From: Apium graveolens
Lineage: Eukaryota; Streptophyta; Magnoliopsida; Apiales; Apiaceae
Direction of reading: 5' to 3'
DNA length: 64,000 bases
Assembly (NCBI RefSeq): GCF_009905375.1
Contig: NC_133648.1
Span: 88,102,307 to 88,166,306, forward strand
Shown here: positions 18,797 to 30,885 of the stretch, in pieces
Layout of the letters: every line of letters starts with the position of its first letter
How positions within the stretch are numbered: position 1 is the stretch's first letter
Translations under genes and position numbers: made by a program
The notes under the pieces: generated by a model
The model's input: the letters and a program-made list of their open reading frames with translations, nothing else
What the model was told of the DNA's origin: nothing
Database searches by the model: none

Positions 18797-20939
18797 AGTT
18801 GTCGAATAAACCTTATTCGATTAATAGTTTTAAAAACAATATCAATATATATATAAATATATACTCGGGAGTCTCGCCTCCCGGTTTTAGAAAAAGTTCA
18901 CCTTTTGATCCCCTATACTAAGGGTATACTCAAATACCGCTTAACTCTAGCATAGGTATTATGCAACTACAAGCATTTGAACCAACAGATATATAAATCA
19001 AGAATATGAAACAGGCATGCATATATACCATATCACATGCTACAATATATCGCAAGAATTTGCTAATAACAAATATGCATTTATCGCAAGATCATGCATA
19101 TACACATATACATCACAACAACATTTATACGGGTAGAAAACTTGCCTGAGCGACTGGGGGTTATTAATGGCTTGGGACGAGTCTGGTAACCTATAAACAA
19201 TATGTAAGTTGGAATTAAACCAAAGTCACTTGTAAATCTATATTTTAACCAATTTAGACTCTAACGCTCGCTTTGCGCTTACTGATTCTCTTAAGTCGCT
19301 CGAGTACCCCCGGCTCCACCATTTTTAATAAATTAACCATTATGAGTTTTAAGGCGATTCTTTTGCGAGTGTCTTACCAACTGCCTATTACACTTTACAT
19401 AAATGTTTCATACTCCAATTAGTCCTTTAAGGTCTTTAACCTATGTTTCAAAGTAAGGCGAGGGGTAATGGTTCGTTCGCGAAACGTCGTTACTTAAAAC
19501 GGCCGTTTCTCCTAAACCGTAGATCGGAATCAAACGAACCACATATCAAAACGAAGCTCGTAACATGAACTATCTAAACATGGAAATAGTCAAAACCTAT
19601 CAGGGAGTTCTCGGGTCCTAATGTTATGAACAAAAGCAGTCTAAAGTAAATCGGACATTACGACGACTATGTTTACGCGATTTCCCAATTTTATACCATT
19701 CCAATTCAACCACCAATCAATCCCAATTCATTCATACAACCAACATCCATCCACACTACATCATAACAGCCCCAATCAACTCAATATTAACAATTATACT
19801 TATTCTTAAACTTGAATTTAAACTATACTTAAGTCCTTTAACCAAACCATAAGATTTCAACATTCAATTCACCACCATTCCAACCCAAACTCTAAACCAA
19901 CAAGCATTAAGCTACTCTATTACCATAACAACCAAAATCATCCTAATATACAAAGTAAAGCTAGGGTTTGGAGATGATATACCTTCCTTGAAGTGATGTG
20001 AGTAGCTAGGAAGCCTTAAGAAGCATTGAGATGTCTTTAGGATGCTTGGATCTTAAAGGAAAAACAAGAAAAATCAAGTTAAAAACCTTGAAGTCACTAT
20101 TCATTGTATTCTTCATTGATTTCTTGGAGAAGATTGAGAATGAATTGGAGGCTTAAACTCATAGGATAGCCATAACTATGCATAAGGAGTACTAGAGAAT
20201 TATCTTACCAATTTAGGAAGCTTGGAACTTGAATTTTGAAAATTCTTCTCTTTGAAATGGGAAAAGCCGAGAGCAAGGTTCTTGGTGAAGAGAAATAAAA
20301 TTTTTGTTTTGATGAAATGATTTGTTTTGGCTTGGTGGATGTAGTTTTTGTTTGGATTTTTGGTTAATTACCTTATTAACCTTGTCTTTGTGTGGTTATA
20401 AACCAACCACACCTCCTCCCTCCCGATGTCATGCTTACATCACCTTATTATGTCATCATCTCTTACTTGCCCTCTCCTTATTGGTTGGATGACCTCATCA
20501 TCCCTAACCTCCTTGATTAACTTCCTAATTGTTTGCCTAATGACCGCTGATCTGTTATACGATTCGCTTAACTTTCGTTTTCGTTTATCGTTTGAGGGAT
20601 CATACCCGGGATCTTATTACTTGGGTTTCCTTAACCTTTCTCAATACATTATAATCCTTTTATGATCCTCTCTTATAATCCTTTTTTTTAAATCCTTTTT
20701 ATCCTGTTACCTTATACTCAATTCTTTCCGTATCTAGTGGATTTCCGGGAAAAATCAAAGTGTTCGGAATTTGATTCTGACGATCTTTACATACACTTAT
20801 ATACCATATAGAGTACTAATAAAATCTCAGAATATCCATAACAGAACCCCTACATAGTGGGACATGAAAAGTTTTCTCATTCAGCAAAAACAGTATTCAT
20901 AAGGGTTACAAAAAGTTCAAAATTTTGGGGGTTATTACA

Positions 20940-20956
20940 GTCTCCCCTCCTTAAAA
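20940..20956 (-). other. Polypurine tract of minus-strand Tekay-like element
   Basis: On the minus strand the purine run AAGGAGGGGAGA lies immediately before the TG of the 3' LTR, where plus-strand priming is expected. Confidence 0.85.
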
Positions 20957-20972
20957 GGATTCCGTCCCGGAA

Positions 20973-23900
20973 TCAAATAGAAAACAAATGGGGGTACTTT
21001 TCTAGCATTGCGCTCTCTAGTTCCCAAGTTGATTCTTCCACATTATGATTCTGCCATAGCACTCTGACTAGCTTGATCACTTTGTTCCGAAGCACCTGCT
21101 CCTTCTTATCTATAATCCTTACTGGCTTCTCCACGTAAGTCAGATCTGGTTGCATATCCACCTGCTCGTACTCCACTATGTGTCTGGCATCCCGATGATA
21201 CTTCCTTAGCATTGACACATGGAACACATTATGAACTTGTTGCAAGTTAGGGGGTAAGGCTAGCTCGTACGCTAACTTTCCAATCCGTCTTAATATCTCA
21301 AAAGGTCCAATGTATCTTGGGCTTAGTTTTCTTTTCTTTCCAAATCTCATTAACCCCTTCCAAGGGGATACCTTCAGCAGTACCAAGTCCCCTACTTCAT
21401 ATTCCTTGTCCTTTCGGGCTAGGTCTGCATATTTCTTCTGTCTGTCTTGGGCTGCTACAAGCCGCCCTCTGATAAGATCCACTATGTCTTTCGTCCTTTA
21501 GACCACTTCGGGTCCGAGCATCTTCCGCTCCCCTACTTCATCCCAATATAAGGGAGATCGACACCTTCTTCCATACAGGGCCTCATAAGGCGGCATTCCG
21601 ATGCTAGCATGAAAGCTATTGTTATAAGAAAACTCGATCAACGACAAGTGATCATCCCAACTTCCTTTAAAGTCTATTGCACAGACTCTCAACATATCCT
21701 CTAGTGTCTGGATGGTCCTTTCACTCTGCCCATCCATCTGGGGATGGTACGCGGTACTCATATTTAACTTGGTCCCCGCACATTCTTGGAAGCTCCTCCA
21801 AAATCTGGAGTTGAATCTGGGGTCTCGGTCTGAGACAATGGACGCTGGGACTCCATGTCGCGTCACTATTTCCTTAAGGTAAATGTCCACCAGTCTATCG
21901 ACGGTGTATCTCTCATTGATAGGAATGAAATGAGCTGACTTTGTCAGTCGGTCTATGATCACCCATATGGCATCATGGTTGGCCTTCATCCTTGGTAAGC
22001 CGACAACAAAATCCATGGCTATTTGTTCCCATTTCCATTCGGGAATCTCCAGGGGTCGTAAAAGTCCACTGGGTCTCTGGTGCTCTGCCTTTACTCTTTG
22101 GCAAGTCAAACATTTGCTTACCCATTCTGCTACGTCCCTCTTCATGTTGGGCCACCAGTAATACTCCTTCAAATCCCTATACATCTTGGTGCTTCCCGGG
22201 TGAATGGAATACCTTGAACTATGGCTTTCATCCAAAATCTCATCTTTAAGCTCTTGAACGTTCGGAACCCAAATCCGGTAGGAGTACCTCATTATCCCTT
22301 TATCATCTTTCTCAGTATGGATCTCCTCTCCAGTCATTGACTCTCTACCTTCATTCATTAATTTCTCTTGGCACAATCTGATCTTTTCCAATAACTCTGG
22401 CTGCATTGAGATCTCAAAAAGCTTTTCAGTTCCGGTTCCGATTACCTTTACTTCTATTTCCATTCTCTCAAAATCCCTTATCAATTCTTCCGAAGTCGTT
22501 ATCATTCTGAGTCTTTCCATTCTACTAAGGGCATCAGCCGCCACATTGGCTTTCCCCGGATGATAGAGAATCTCACAATCATAGTCCTTGATTAGCTCTA
22601 ACCATCTCCTCTGGCGCATGTTGAGCTCTTTCTGCATAAATATGTACTTGAGGCTCTTATGGTCTGTGAAAATCTCGCACTTCTCTCCATACAAGTAGTG
22701 CCTCCAAATTTTTAAGGCAAAAACTATTGCCGCTAGCTCAAGATCATGGGTAGGATATCTAAACTCGTATTCCTTCAGTTGTCTCGATGCATACGCAATC
22801 ACTTTACCATGCTGCATAAGCACACACCCTAATCCTTTGTGCGACGCGTCACTATATATCATAAAATCTCCTTTTCCGTCTGGCAATGCCAACACCGGGG
22901 CCGTTACCAACCTTTTCTTTAATTCCTGAAAATTATTCTCGCATTTCTCCGTCCATTCAAACTTCTCTGTCTTACGAGTAAGTCGTGCCAAAGGGGCTGC
23001 GATCTTCGCAAAGTCCTGTACAAATCTACGATAGTAGCCGGCCAATCCTATGAAACTCCTTACCTCTATGGGTGTGGTTGGCCTTTCCCAATTTGAGACC
23101 GCCTCTATCTTGGAGGGGTCGACCAATACTCCTTCATTATTGATCACATGTCCTAAAAACTGTACTTCATTCCGCCAGAATTCACACTTCGAGAATTTGG
23201 CAAATAACTGTTCTTCCCTGAGTATTCCTAGAGCTATCCTCAAATGCTCTGCTTGTTCTGCCTCAGTCCTTGAGTAGATTAAAATATCATCGATAAAAAC
23301 TATCACACACTTGTCCAAGTACATCTTAAATACTCTGTTCATTAAGTCCATGAAAGCCGCTGGGGCGTTGGTTAATCCAAAGGACATTACCAAGAACTCA
23401 TAATGCCCATACCTGGTACGGAACGCTGTCTTGGGAATATCTTCGGGTTTAATCTTTAGTTGGTGATATCCAGTTGTCAGGTCAATCTTGGAAAAATAAA
23501 CAGCATCCTTCAGCTGGTCGAACAGATCGTCTATTCTAGGTAACGGGTACCTGTTCTTTATGGTTAGCTTGTTCAACTCTCGATAGTCGATGTACAGCCT
23601 CATGCTCCCATCTTTCTTCTTAACAAATAAAACTGGTGCTCCCCACGGAGACATACTGGGTCTTATCATAACCTTATCCAAGAGTTCCTGCAATTGGGTA
23701 GCTAATTCCTTCATTTCTAATGGGGCTAACCGGTAAGGTGCTTTTGAAACTGGCGCCGTCCCTGGGGCCAACTCAATAGCAAATTCAATCACTCTATCGG
23801 GTGGTAATCCCGGAAGGTCTTGTGGGAATACATCTTCAAATTCGTTGACTACCGGAATATCTTGCAAGTTGGGCACCTCCTTCTGTGTGTCCACCACATA

Positions 23901-25682
23901 GGCTAGGTAAGCCTCATTTCCTTTTCATAGCATCCTTCTGGCCTGGGCCATAGTCAAAAATTTCTGTGTCTGCCTCCTTCCTCTGAATATAACTTCTTTC
24001 TTTCCTGGGATAATTAACTTAACTTTCTTCCCCTTATAGTCTATCTGAGCATCATTGCTAGATAGCCAGTCCATTCCCAAAATTACATCAAACTCCCCTA
24101 ATTTAAAAGGAATCAGATCAACACTAAAAGATTGCTCCCCTATGCCTAACTCACAGGCGGGGTGAATCTGGTTAACAGGAATAATTTCATGATTGGCTAT
24201 TTCTACTAGTAAGGGTTCTATGAAGGGTTCAGCCTTAAGTCTTAACTTACGCTCAAGGTCCTTTGATATAAAAGATTTAGTTGCTCCCAAATCAAATAAA
24301 ACGTTTGCACTAACTAAATTTAGAGAAAGGGTACCTGCTATCACATCTGAGTCTTTCATAGCATCATGTACTGTCATGTTGAAAGTCCTCCCAATAGGTG
24401 GCTTATTGGAGGCAGCCCTGCTGGCTCCTGAAGCTGCTGGTTTGTTCATTGGGCATTCCCTCTTCCAATGACCCGGGCGTCCACACTGATGACAAGTGGT
24501 GGTTGGAATGATGGCAGGGGTTGATGAAGGGCACTTAGTTGAATAGCGACCTTCCCGGCCGCACTTAAAGCAGGTTATTGGCTTTCCTTTACACTCCCCA
24601 GTGTGCATCCTTCCACAAGTGTTACAGGCTGGCAATGGGGGTCGAGACTGGTTGGAATAGGACATTCTTGACTTCTGGCCGCTCTGGCTCACACTCACGC
24701 TCATTGGCCGCTTAAACCCAGTGTTCTTTCCCGGTAGGGACACTGCTCCTCGATTAAATCTAGTTGGGAAGCTCCTTCCTGCGGAACCTCCACCCATGCT
24801 CATACTTTTCCTCTTTATTCCCTTCTTCTCTCTTTCTTTCTGCATCTGTTCACTTCCGGTTTCTACAATTATTGCCTTTTGCACCAGAGTGGCATAATCC
24901 GTAAGCTCAAGGATTGCCACCCTATTCTGAATCCACGGTTTCAGTCCCTGCTGAAACCTCCTAGCTTTCTTTTCCCCGGTGCTCACAAATTCCGGCACAA
25001 ACCTTGATAACTCAGTAAATTTCGCTTCGTACTCTGCTACAGATAAGTTATTCTACTTTAGCTCCAGGAACTTGAGCTCCATCTGGTTTTCCATAAACCT
25101 CAGGAAATACTTCCCCAGAAACAACTGACTGAATCTCTCCCAGGTTATAATAGCATCTGTCTCCATGTTTTTCTTGGCCTCCCACCAGTAGTTGGCCTCT
25201 CCTTTCAGAAGGTAGGTAGCAAATACAGTCTTATGTGCCTCATCGGTACTCAAAATCTCAAAGGATTTCTTCATTTCCTTTAACCATGCCCTTGCCTCAA
25301 CTGGGTCGGCTGATCCGTGGAACTCAGGGGGCTTAAGGGACTTAAAAGCCCTGAAAGAGTTTGCCACAGCATTGTTATTTCCTTGAGGGGGTGGGTTGGG
25401 TTGACGTTCCAAGTTCTGCCTTAGTAGTTGCATGAACTGGTCCATGGGATCCATGCCTGGGTTTGGTACTGGTTGCTCAACCTCAGTTTCTCCTTCTTCA
25501 GCCTCTATCTCAAATCCCTTAACATCATATGTTTCCTCTTCCTCTTCATACAGGGAGTCATCCTGTTCCACATAATCCTCGTCTTCCTCTTCACTGTGTT
25601 CCTGGTTCCTATCATCCTGGTTATGGCTTCCCTGGTCCTCAGATCCAGGGTTCTCCCTAGTTCCAATCTTTCTTGGCGGCAT
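20973..25682 (-). pseudogene. gag-pol: Gag-pol of minus-strand Tekay-like chromovirus, three internal stops
   Basis: One continuous frame of about 1570 codons from ATG 25682. Gag: acidic N-terminus, then a retrotrans_gag-type capsid (FHGSADPVEARAWLKEM region). Three zinc knuckles lie about 24450-24630 (CNTCGRMHTGEC, CFKCGREGRYSTKC, CHQCGRPGHWKREC). Protease near 24290 reads DLGATKS where the second copy has DSGATKS, a loss of the usual active-site Ser. RT: IDYRELN and FIDDILIYS (about 23290). RNase H near 22840. Integrase has an HHCC zinc finger (about 22100-22220) and a D, D, E triad (about 21990 to 21700). The C-terminal 50 residues (21128-20976) form a chromodomain-like block, RNKVIKLVRVLWQ and EESTWE. 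Stops: TAG 25053-25055, TGA 23925-23927, TAA 21498-21500. The TAG, TGA and TAA each correspond to a C-to-T change relative to CAG, CGA and CAA in the second copy. Confidence 0.93.
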
Positions 25683-26096
25683 GATACTGATAATAATAAA
25701 AAAAATTATTGGGAAAAAATCAACGTTAGGTCACAATCATACTCAATATTGTGCCTTGCACAGTCTTTATAATGGGGAGAATGTATCTCGCAATTCTATT
25801 ATTTTTATGGCAGTTCTAATAAGAAGTGCAGTAATAATAATGATAAAAACAGTGATCTCGTCACTAAGGAACTGAACTGAAAGGAAACAAATATATACAA
25901 TGCGAGAAATACATAGTTTCGATCTGGTCAAAAGTACAACAGTGCTACAACCATCTGTCCCAAAAGTGATACACAAGAGTCTATCTGTCTAGTCAGAAAA
26001 AGGGATGCTATATACAAGTCAATTATTCAGGAAAATTGGCTCTTACTAAGGCCTCGACTAACTAGACAACTAGACTATCCCATCGTCAATCCTGAA
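25683..26096 (-). other. Leader between the extra ORF and gag, Tekay-like element
   Basis: About 410 AT-rich bases with no supported gene. The second copy has the equivalent at 59324-59734 with high similarity. Confidence 0.6.
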
Positions 26097-26759
26097 TCAC
26101 ACACCGGAGCGGGTCAGCTCCCATACCCTTTCCATCGCACGACGGAAGATATAGTCGGCCTGCCGCCTGGAGATCCTACCATGCCTGTCCCCCTGGAGCG
26201 ATCTGAGTCTCGCTCGGGACGTGAGCTCTATCCCCGTCAGCTCCCTCCTCAAGGATCGGGGTATAGCAGCCCTAGTCTCATAAGCTCAGGTACGCCTACC
26301 CGCCCTCTCCGCATCCAACTCCCTCCTGGCCTCATCCAGCCGGGCCTCAGCAACAGCCACTCGGGTCCTCAGTACATCCTGAACATAGCCGTGGGCTAGC
26401 AAAGACTGCCTATGGGCAGGGTCGAGAGGTGGTGAATCTGGAGCCACTGGGGGTGCTTCCTCGGTTTGTCTAGGCTCGGAAGTATGGGTCTCTGAGCTGT
26501 CATCATAGGTGCTCCAGGATGGTAGTGGAGGGGTAGGGGCTCTGACCACAGGGAGTGTGGGTAAAGGGGTACCAGTGTACACTACCATAGCTCCGACACG
26601 CTCCTCAGCCACTGGGACCTCATCCGGGTCCTCCTCATCTGGAATAGCAATGACCTCTGTCTCTGACTCCTGTGAGGGGTCCTCCTCATCGACCTCCATC
26701 TCAGGCTCCTCCTGATCCTCGACATCTAGCAGTGCCTCATCATGCTCACGCTCGAACAT
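26097..26759 (-). pseudogene. Extra ORF upstream of gag, broken by one stop
   Basis: Lies between the primer-binding site and gag. The frame begins MFEREHDEALLDVED at 26759. An acidic first third (runs of E and D) is followed by a Pro/Ser/Thr-rich middle and an Arg-rich, probably helical end (ELDAERAGRRT, then a basic stretch to the terminus at 26097). It is interrupted by TGA near 26286-26288, where the second copy (58610-59323) has CGA; the frame beyond the stop remains open and similar. It is shorter than the second copy by 51 bp, one 17-codon repeat. I do not recognise a family and propose no function. The composition recalls nucleic-acid-binding or chromatin-associated proteins, which is only a suggestion. 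Confidence 0.7.
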
Positions 26760-26955
26760 CTCAGGGTCCTCTATCTCATGCGCCTACACATTAAATGAGC
26801 TAAGTTACTATCATGATACTTATAAGGGTTCCCGTAAGGGTTTTAACTATCAGCGCTACTTTAAGTAGTCCGACCATGAACTTGGCAAGAGTTCTTATTA
26901 TCGTTGTGAGTTTATTATTATATCGTCGCATCATCTCTGAGGTTTATAACGCTTA

Positions 26956-26967
26956 GCTCTGATACCA
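26956..26967 (-). other. Primer-binding site (initiator tRNA-Met), minus strand
   Basis: Reads TGGTATCAGAGC on the minus strand, four bases after the 5' LTR end at 26972. Confidence 0.92.
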
Positions 26968-27242
26968 TTTTTGTAACACCCCCAGATCCGGGATCAGGGA
27001 TCCGGGTCCTCACGGTCTTTCTTTCCACAATTATCACTTAACTTAATTAATAATAAACAACCTCATGCTGTGACCCCACACTAACACACACCATAACATG
27101 TCATAGTCTCAGAGATGAAATTGAAATAAGTACAAGTCCTTGAATCCACAATTAAAATTTATTACAACCCAAAATATTACTTGATAAGTTTACAGTTAAT
27201 TGCCATTATCTGCCACAAGTTATAATTATACATAATTGATTC

Positions 27243-27365
27243 TCAAAAGTAGAATGCCTGATCTACAGATAGATCTACCTCTGCAGCTATAGCAGCTACG
27301 ATCTCAACGGGAAGGCGCGGGGCGCTTCCCACGCTCTTGCGCTGGGTCTGCTTGAGCCTGGCCAT
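27243..27365 (-). CDS. Short LTR reading frame with histone H3 tail-like start (5' LTR copy)
   Basis: The same 40-residue frame as at 17281-17403, with an identical first 28 residues and E in place of K at residue 29. Start ATGGCC gives a favourable plant initiation context. It would be in the element's own transcript if transcription starts upstream of it in the LTR. Confidence 0.4.
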   Translation of the reverse strand: MARLKQTQRKSVGSAPRLPVEIVAAIAAEVDLSVDQAFYF

Positions 27366-28511
27366 CTTTCCTAACTGTTGTTGTGTGATGAAGAAATAAA
27401 GCAAGAGTGAGCATTACAGCTCACAAGATAATATATAGTGTAATCAATAATGCAAGTATCTAAATAGAAGTGTAAGATAATTACTTACTGGATATAAGCT
27501 TAAAGGAAGATGAAGTTACCAAATACTTCACTATACTTATATCATTTTAGAAAACCACTTGAACTACCACTGTTCAAATTATAATCAGTTTTCAACAGTT
27601 CATCACATAGATGAAACTATAAGACAAGATTTGAATAGATTAAATCTTTTAAATATTATTGAAGGAAATGAAGTTATGATATACTTCATTAAGTCCCGAT
27701 ATATATATCCACATATATATCTCTTTATACATTTCCTGAAAACCTCTGTCATGTAAAGTATGAACAGAGTTTGTAACATCCAATAAATTTTTTGGAAGGA
27801 AAAACAGTTGTGGCATAAACCCGATATCTTGCTGATCAGGCAAAGATACCAATAAGTAACCTTTTCTACTAGTAGATGGACTAATTCCCCACTAGTCATC
27901 ACCCTGGCCGCAATAGGGCCTTATGCTGGACTGCCACTCAGCCACTTACGCATTTGATGGACTCCCACTGAGCCACTTACACTATCATGGACGCCCACTG
28001 AGCCCATGTTGCTTATGCCGACTCGATAGATGGACTTACTTCCCGAACGTTGGGTAAGTAATCAATTAATTTATCAAAACAGCAACCTCGTTGCGAATGT
28101 AAAATACACCACTGAGCCGGATCCCCCAGGTTTTGAGCGAATATTTAAATCCCCTTTGAAAGGAAGATCTTAAATATAAAAATGAGTTTTGGGATCCGCT
28201 CTACCTTTTAAAAATCATTTTGAAGACTCGAAAACACTTTAAAGAGTGTTTGGAATACTGCTGATTTAATAAAGTAAATCAGTCCCGATATATTAGAAAA
28301 TATCTGAATATTATTATTTAAATAATATTCCCATAATGATAATCCTTATAAAAATAATTGAAGTAGAAGCTGTAAAACTTATACTTGAAACGAGTATTAA
28401 ATAACCAAGATATACTTATTCGAAAGTACTATCTTTATTTGAATAATCAAAAATAAGTTTGATTATCGACACCTTATTCTTTAATAAAATAAAGTATATA
28501 TCTCAACAAAT

Positions 28512-28737
28512 AATTGGAGTCATAGATCCTCAAATGAATATTCAAATAATATTCAAATAATAAAATAAACTGAGTCATAAGCCCTCGAATGAATATTCGA
28601 AATAATATTCATTAAATAAAATAAAAGGAGTCATAAGCCCTCGAATGAATATTCGTAATAATATTCATTAAATAAAATAAAGGAGTCATAAGCCCTCGAA
28701 TGAATATTCGTAATAATATTCATTAAATAAAATAAAG
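28512..28737 (-). repeat. Four tandem units of about 55 bp in Tekay-like 5' LTR
   Basis: Same array as in the 3' LTR (18575-18796), same unit number and order, so the array was present at insertion. Confidence 0.85.
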
Positions 28738-30885
28738 TTATCGAATAAACCTTATTCGATTAATAGTTTTAAAAACAATATCAATATATATATATAAATA
28801 TATATTATACTCGGGAGCCTCGCCTCCCGGTTTTAGAAAAAGTTCACCTTTTGATCCCCTATACTAAGGGTATACTCAAATACCGCTTAACTCTAGCATA
28901 GGTATTATGCAACTACAAGCATTTGAACCAACAGATATATAAATCAAGAATATGAAACAGGCATGCATATATACCATATCACATGCTACAATATATCGCA
29001 AGAATTTGCTAATAACAAATATGCATTTATCGCAAGATCATGCATATACACATATACATCACAACAACAGTTATACGGGTAGAAAACTTGCCTGAGCGAT
29101 TGGGGGTTATTAATGGCTTGGGACGAGTCTGGTAACCTATAAACAACATGTAAGTTGGAATTAAACCAAAGTCACTTGTAAATCTATACTTTAACCAATT
29201 TAGACTCTAACACTCGCTTTGCGCTTACTGATTCTCTTAAGTCGCTCGAGTACCCTCGGCTCCACCATATTTAATAAATTAACCATTACGAGTTTTAAGG
29301 CGATTCTTTCGCGAGTGTCTTACCAACTGCCTATTACACTTTACATAAATGTTTCATACTCCAATTAGTCTTTAAGGTCTTTAACCTATGTTTGAAAGTA
29401 AGGTGAGGGGTAATGGTTCGTTCACGAAACGTCGTTACTTAAAACGGCCATTTCTCCTAAACCGTACATCGGAATCAAACGAACCACATATCAAAACGAA
29501 GCTCATAACATGAAATATCTAAAAATGGCAATGGTCAAAACCTAGTAGGGAGTTCTCGGGTCTTAATGTTATGAACAAAAGCAGTCTAAAGTAAATCGGA
29601 CATTACGACGGCTGTGTTTACGCGATTTCCCAATTTTATACCATTCCAATTCAACCACCAATCAATCCCAATTCATTCATACAACCAACATCCATCCACA
29701 TTACATCATAACAGCCCCAATAAACTCAATATTAACAATTCTACTTATTCTTAAACTTGAATTTAAACTATACTTAAGTCCTTTAACCAAACCATAAGAT
29801 TTCAACATTCAATTCACCACCATTCCAACCCAAACTCTAAACCAACAAGCATTAAGCTACTCTATTACCATAACAACCAAAATCATCCTAATATACAAAG
29901 TAAAGCTAGGGTTTGGAGATGATATACCTTCCTTGAAGTGATGTGAGTAGCTAGGAAGCCTTAAGAAGCATTGAGATGTCTTTAGGATGCTTGGATCTTA
30001 AAGGAAAAACAAGAAAAATAAAGTTAAAAACCTTGAAATCACTATTCATTGTCTTCTTCATTGATTTCTTGGAGAAGATTGAGAATGAATTGGAGGCTTA
30101 AACTCGTAGGATAGCCATAACTATGCATAAGGAGTATTAGAGAATTATCTTACCAATTTAGGAAGCTTGGAACTTGAATTTTGAAAATTCTTCTCTTTGA
30201 AATGGGAAAAGCCGAGAGCAAGGTTCTTGGTGAAGAGAAATAAAAATTTTGTTTTGATGAAATGATTTGTTTTGGCTTGGTGGATGTAGTTTTTGTTTGG
30301 ATTTTTGGTTAATTACCTTATTAACCTTGTCTTTGTGTGGTTATAAACCAACCACACCTCCTCCCTCCCTATGTCATGCTTACATCACCTTATTGTGTCA
30401 TCATCTCTTACTTGCCCTCTCCTTATTGGTTGGATGACCTCATCATCCCTAACCTCCTTGATTAACTTCCTAATTGTTTGCCTAATGACCGCTGATCTGT
30501 TATACGATTCGCTTAACTTTCGTTTTCGTTTATCGTTTGAGGGATCATACCCGGGATCTTATTACTTGGGTTTCCTTAACCTTTCTCAATACATTATAAT
30601 CCTTTTATGATCCTCTCTTATAATCCTTTTTTTTAAATCCCTTTTATCCTATTACCTTATACTCAATTCTTTCCGTATCTAGTGGATTTTCGGGAAAAAT
30701 CAAAGTGTTCGGAATTGGATTCTGACGATCTTTACACACACTTATATACCATATAGAGTACTAATAAAATCTCAGAATATCCATAACAGAACCCCTACAT
30801 AGTGGGGCATGAAAAAATTTCTCATTCAGCAAAAACACTATTCATAAGGGTTACAAAAAGTTCAAAATTTTGGGGGTTATTACAG

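Larger units (their letters stand above)
17124..20939 (-). repeat. 3' LTR of minus-strand Tekay-like element (about 3.8 kb, end truncated)
   Basis: Matches 27087-30884. On the minus strand it starts TGTAATAACCCCC at 20939 and should end near GGTGTTACA, but the last 115 bp are missing at the junction with outer env-like sequence at 17124. Compared with the 5' LTR it has scattered substitutions and an extra stretch of roughly 25 bp near 17510. It holds a 55-bp-type tandem repeat (18575-18796) and a short GC-rich reading frame (17281-17403). Other ORFs in it (17620-17817, 17664-17963, 20426-20665) are not supported. Confidence 0.92.
17124..30884 (-). mobile_element. Tekay-like chromovirus (Ty3/gypsy), minus strand, 3' LTR truncated
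   Basis: Read on the minus strand: 5' LTR 30884-26972, primer site, extra ORF 26759-26097, gag-pol 25682-20973, polypurine tract, 3' LTR 20939-17124. Domain order PR-RT-RH-IN with a chromodomain at the C-terminus marks a chromovirus, best matching the Tekay/Del group. The outer end of the 3' LTR lacks about 115 bp present in the 5' LTR, so no target duplication can be seen. gag-pol has three stops. It interrupts the outer env-like gene. Confidence 0.9.
26972..30884 (-). repeat. 5' LTR of minus-strand Tekay-like element (3913 bp)
   Basis: On the minus strand it runs from TGTAATAACCCCC (30884) to GGGGGTGTTACA (26972). Unusually long for a gypsy LTR. It contains the four-unit tandem repeat (28512-28737), a short GC-rich frame (27243-27365) and AT-rich filler. 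Shadow ORFs (27559-27756, 27603-27902, 30371-30610) are shared with the 3' LTR by descent and are not conserved as frames in the second element. Confidence 0.94.

Noticed and set aside
20426..20665. 79-residue frame repeated at 30371-30610
   Set aside because: LTR sequence shared by descent; antisense to the element and without recognisable features.
21310..23277. Plus-strand frames opposite the Tekay-like pol (21310, 21955, 21992, 23050)
   Set aside because: Antisense shadows of a conserved coding region; the same shadows appear opposite pol of the second copy.
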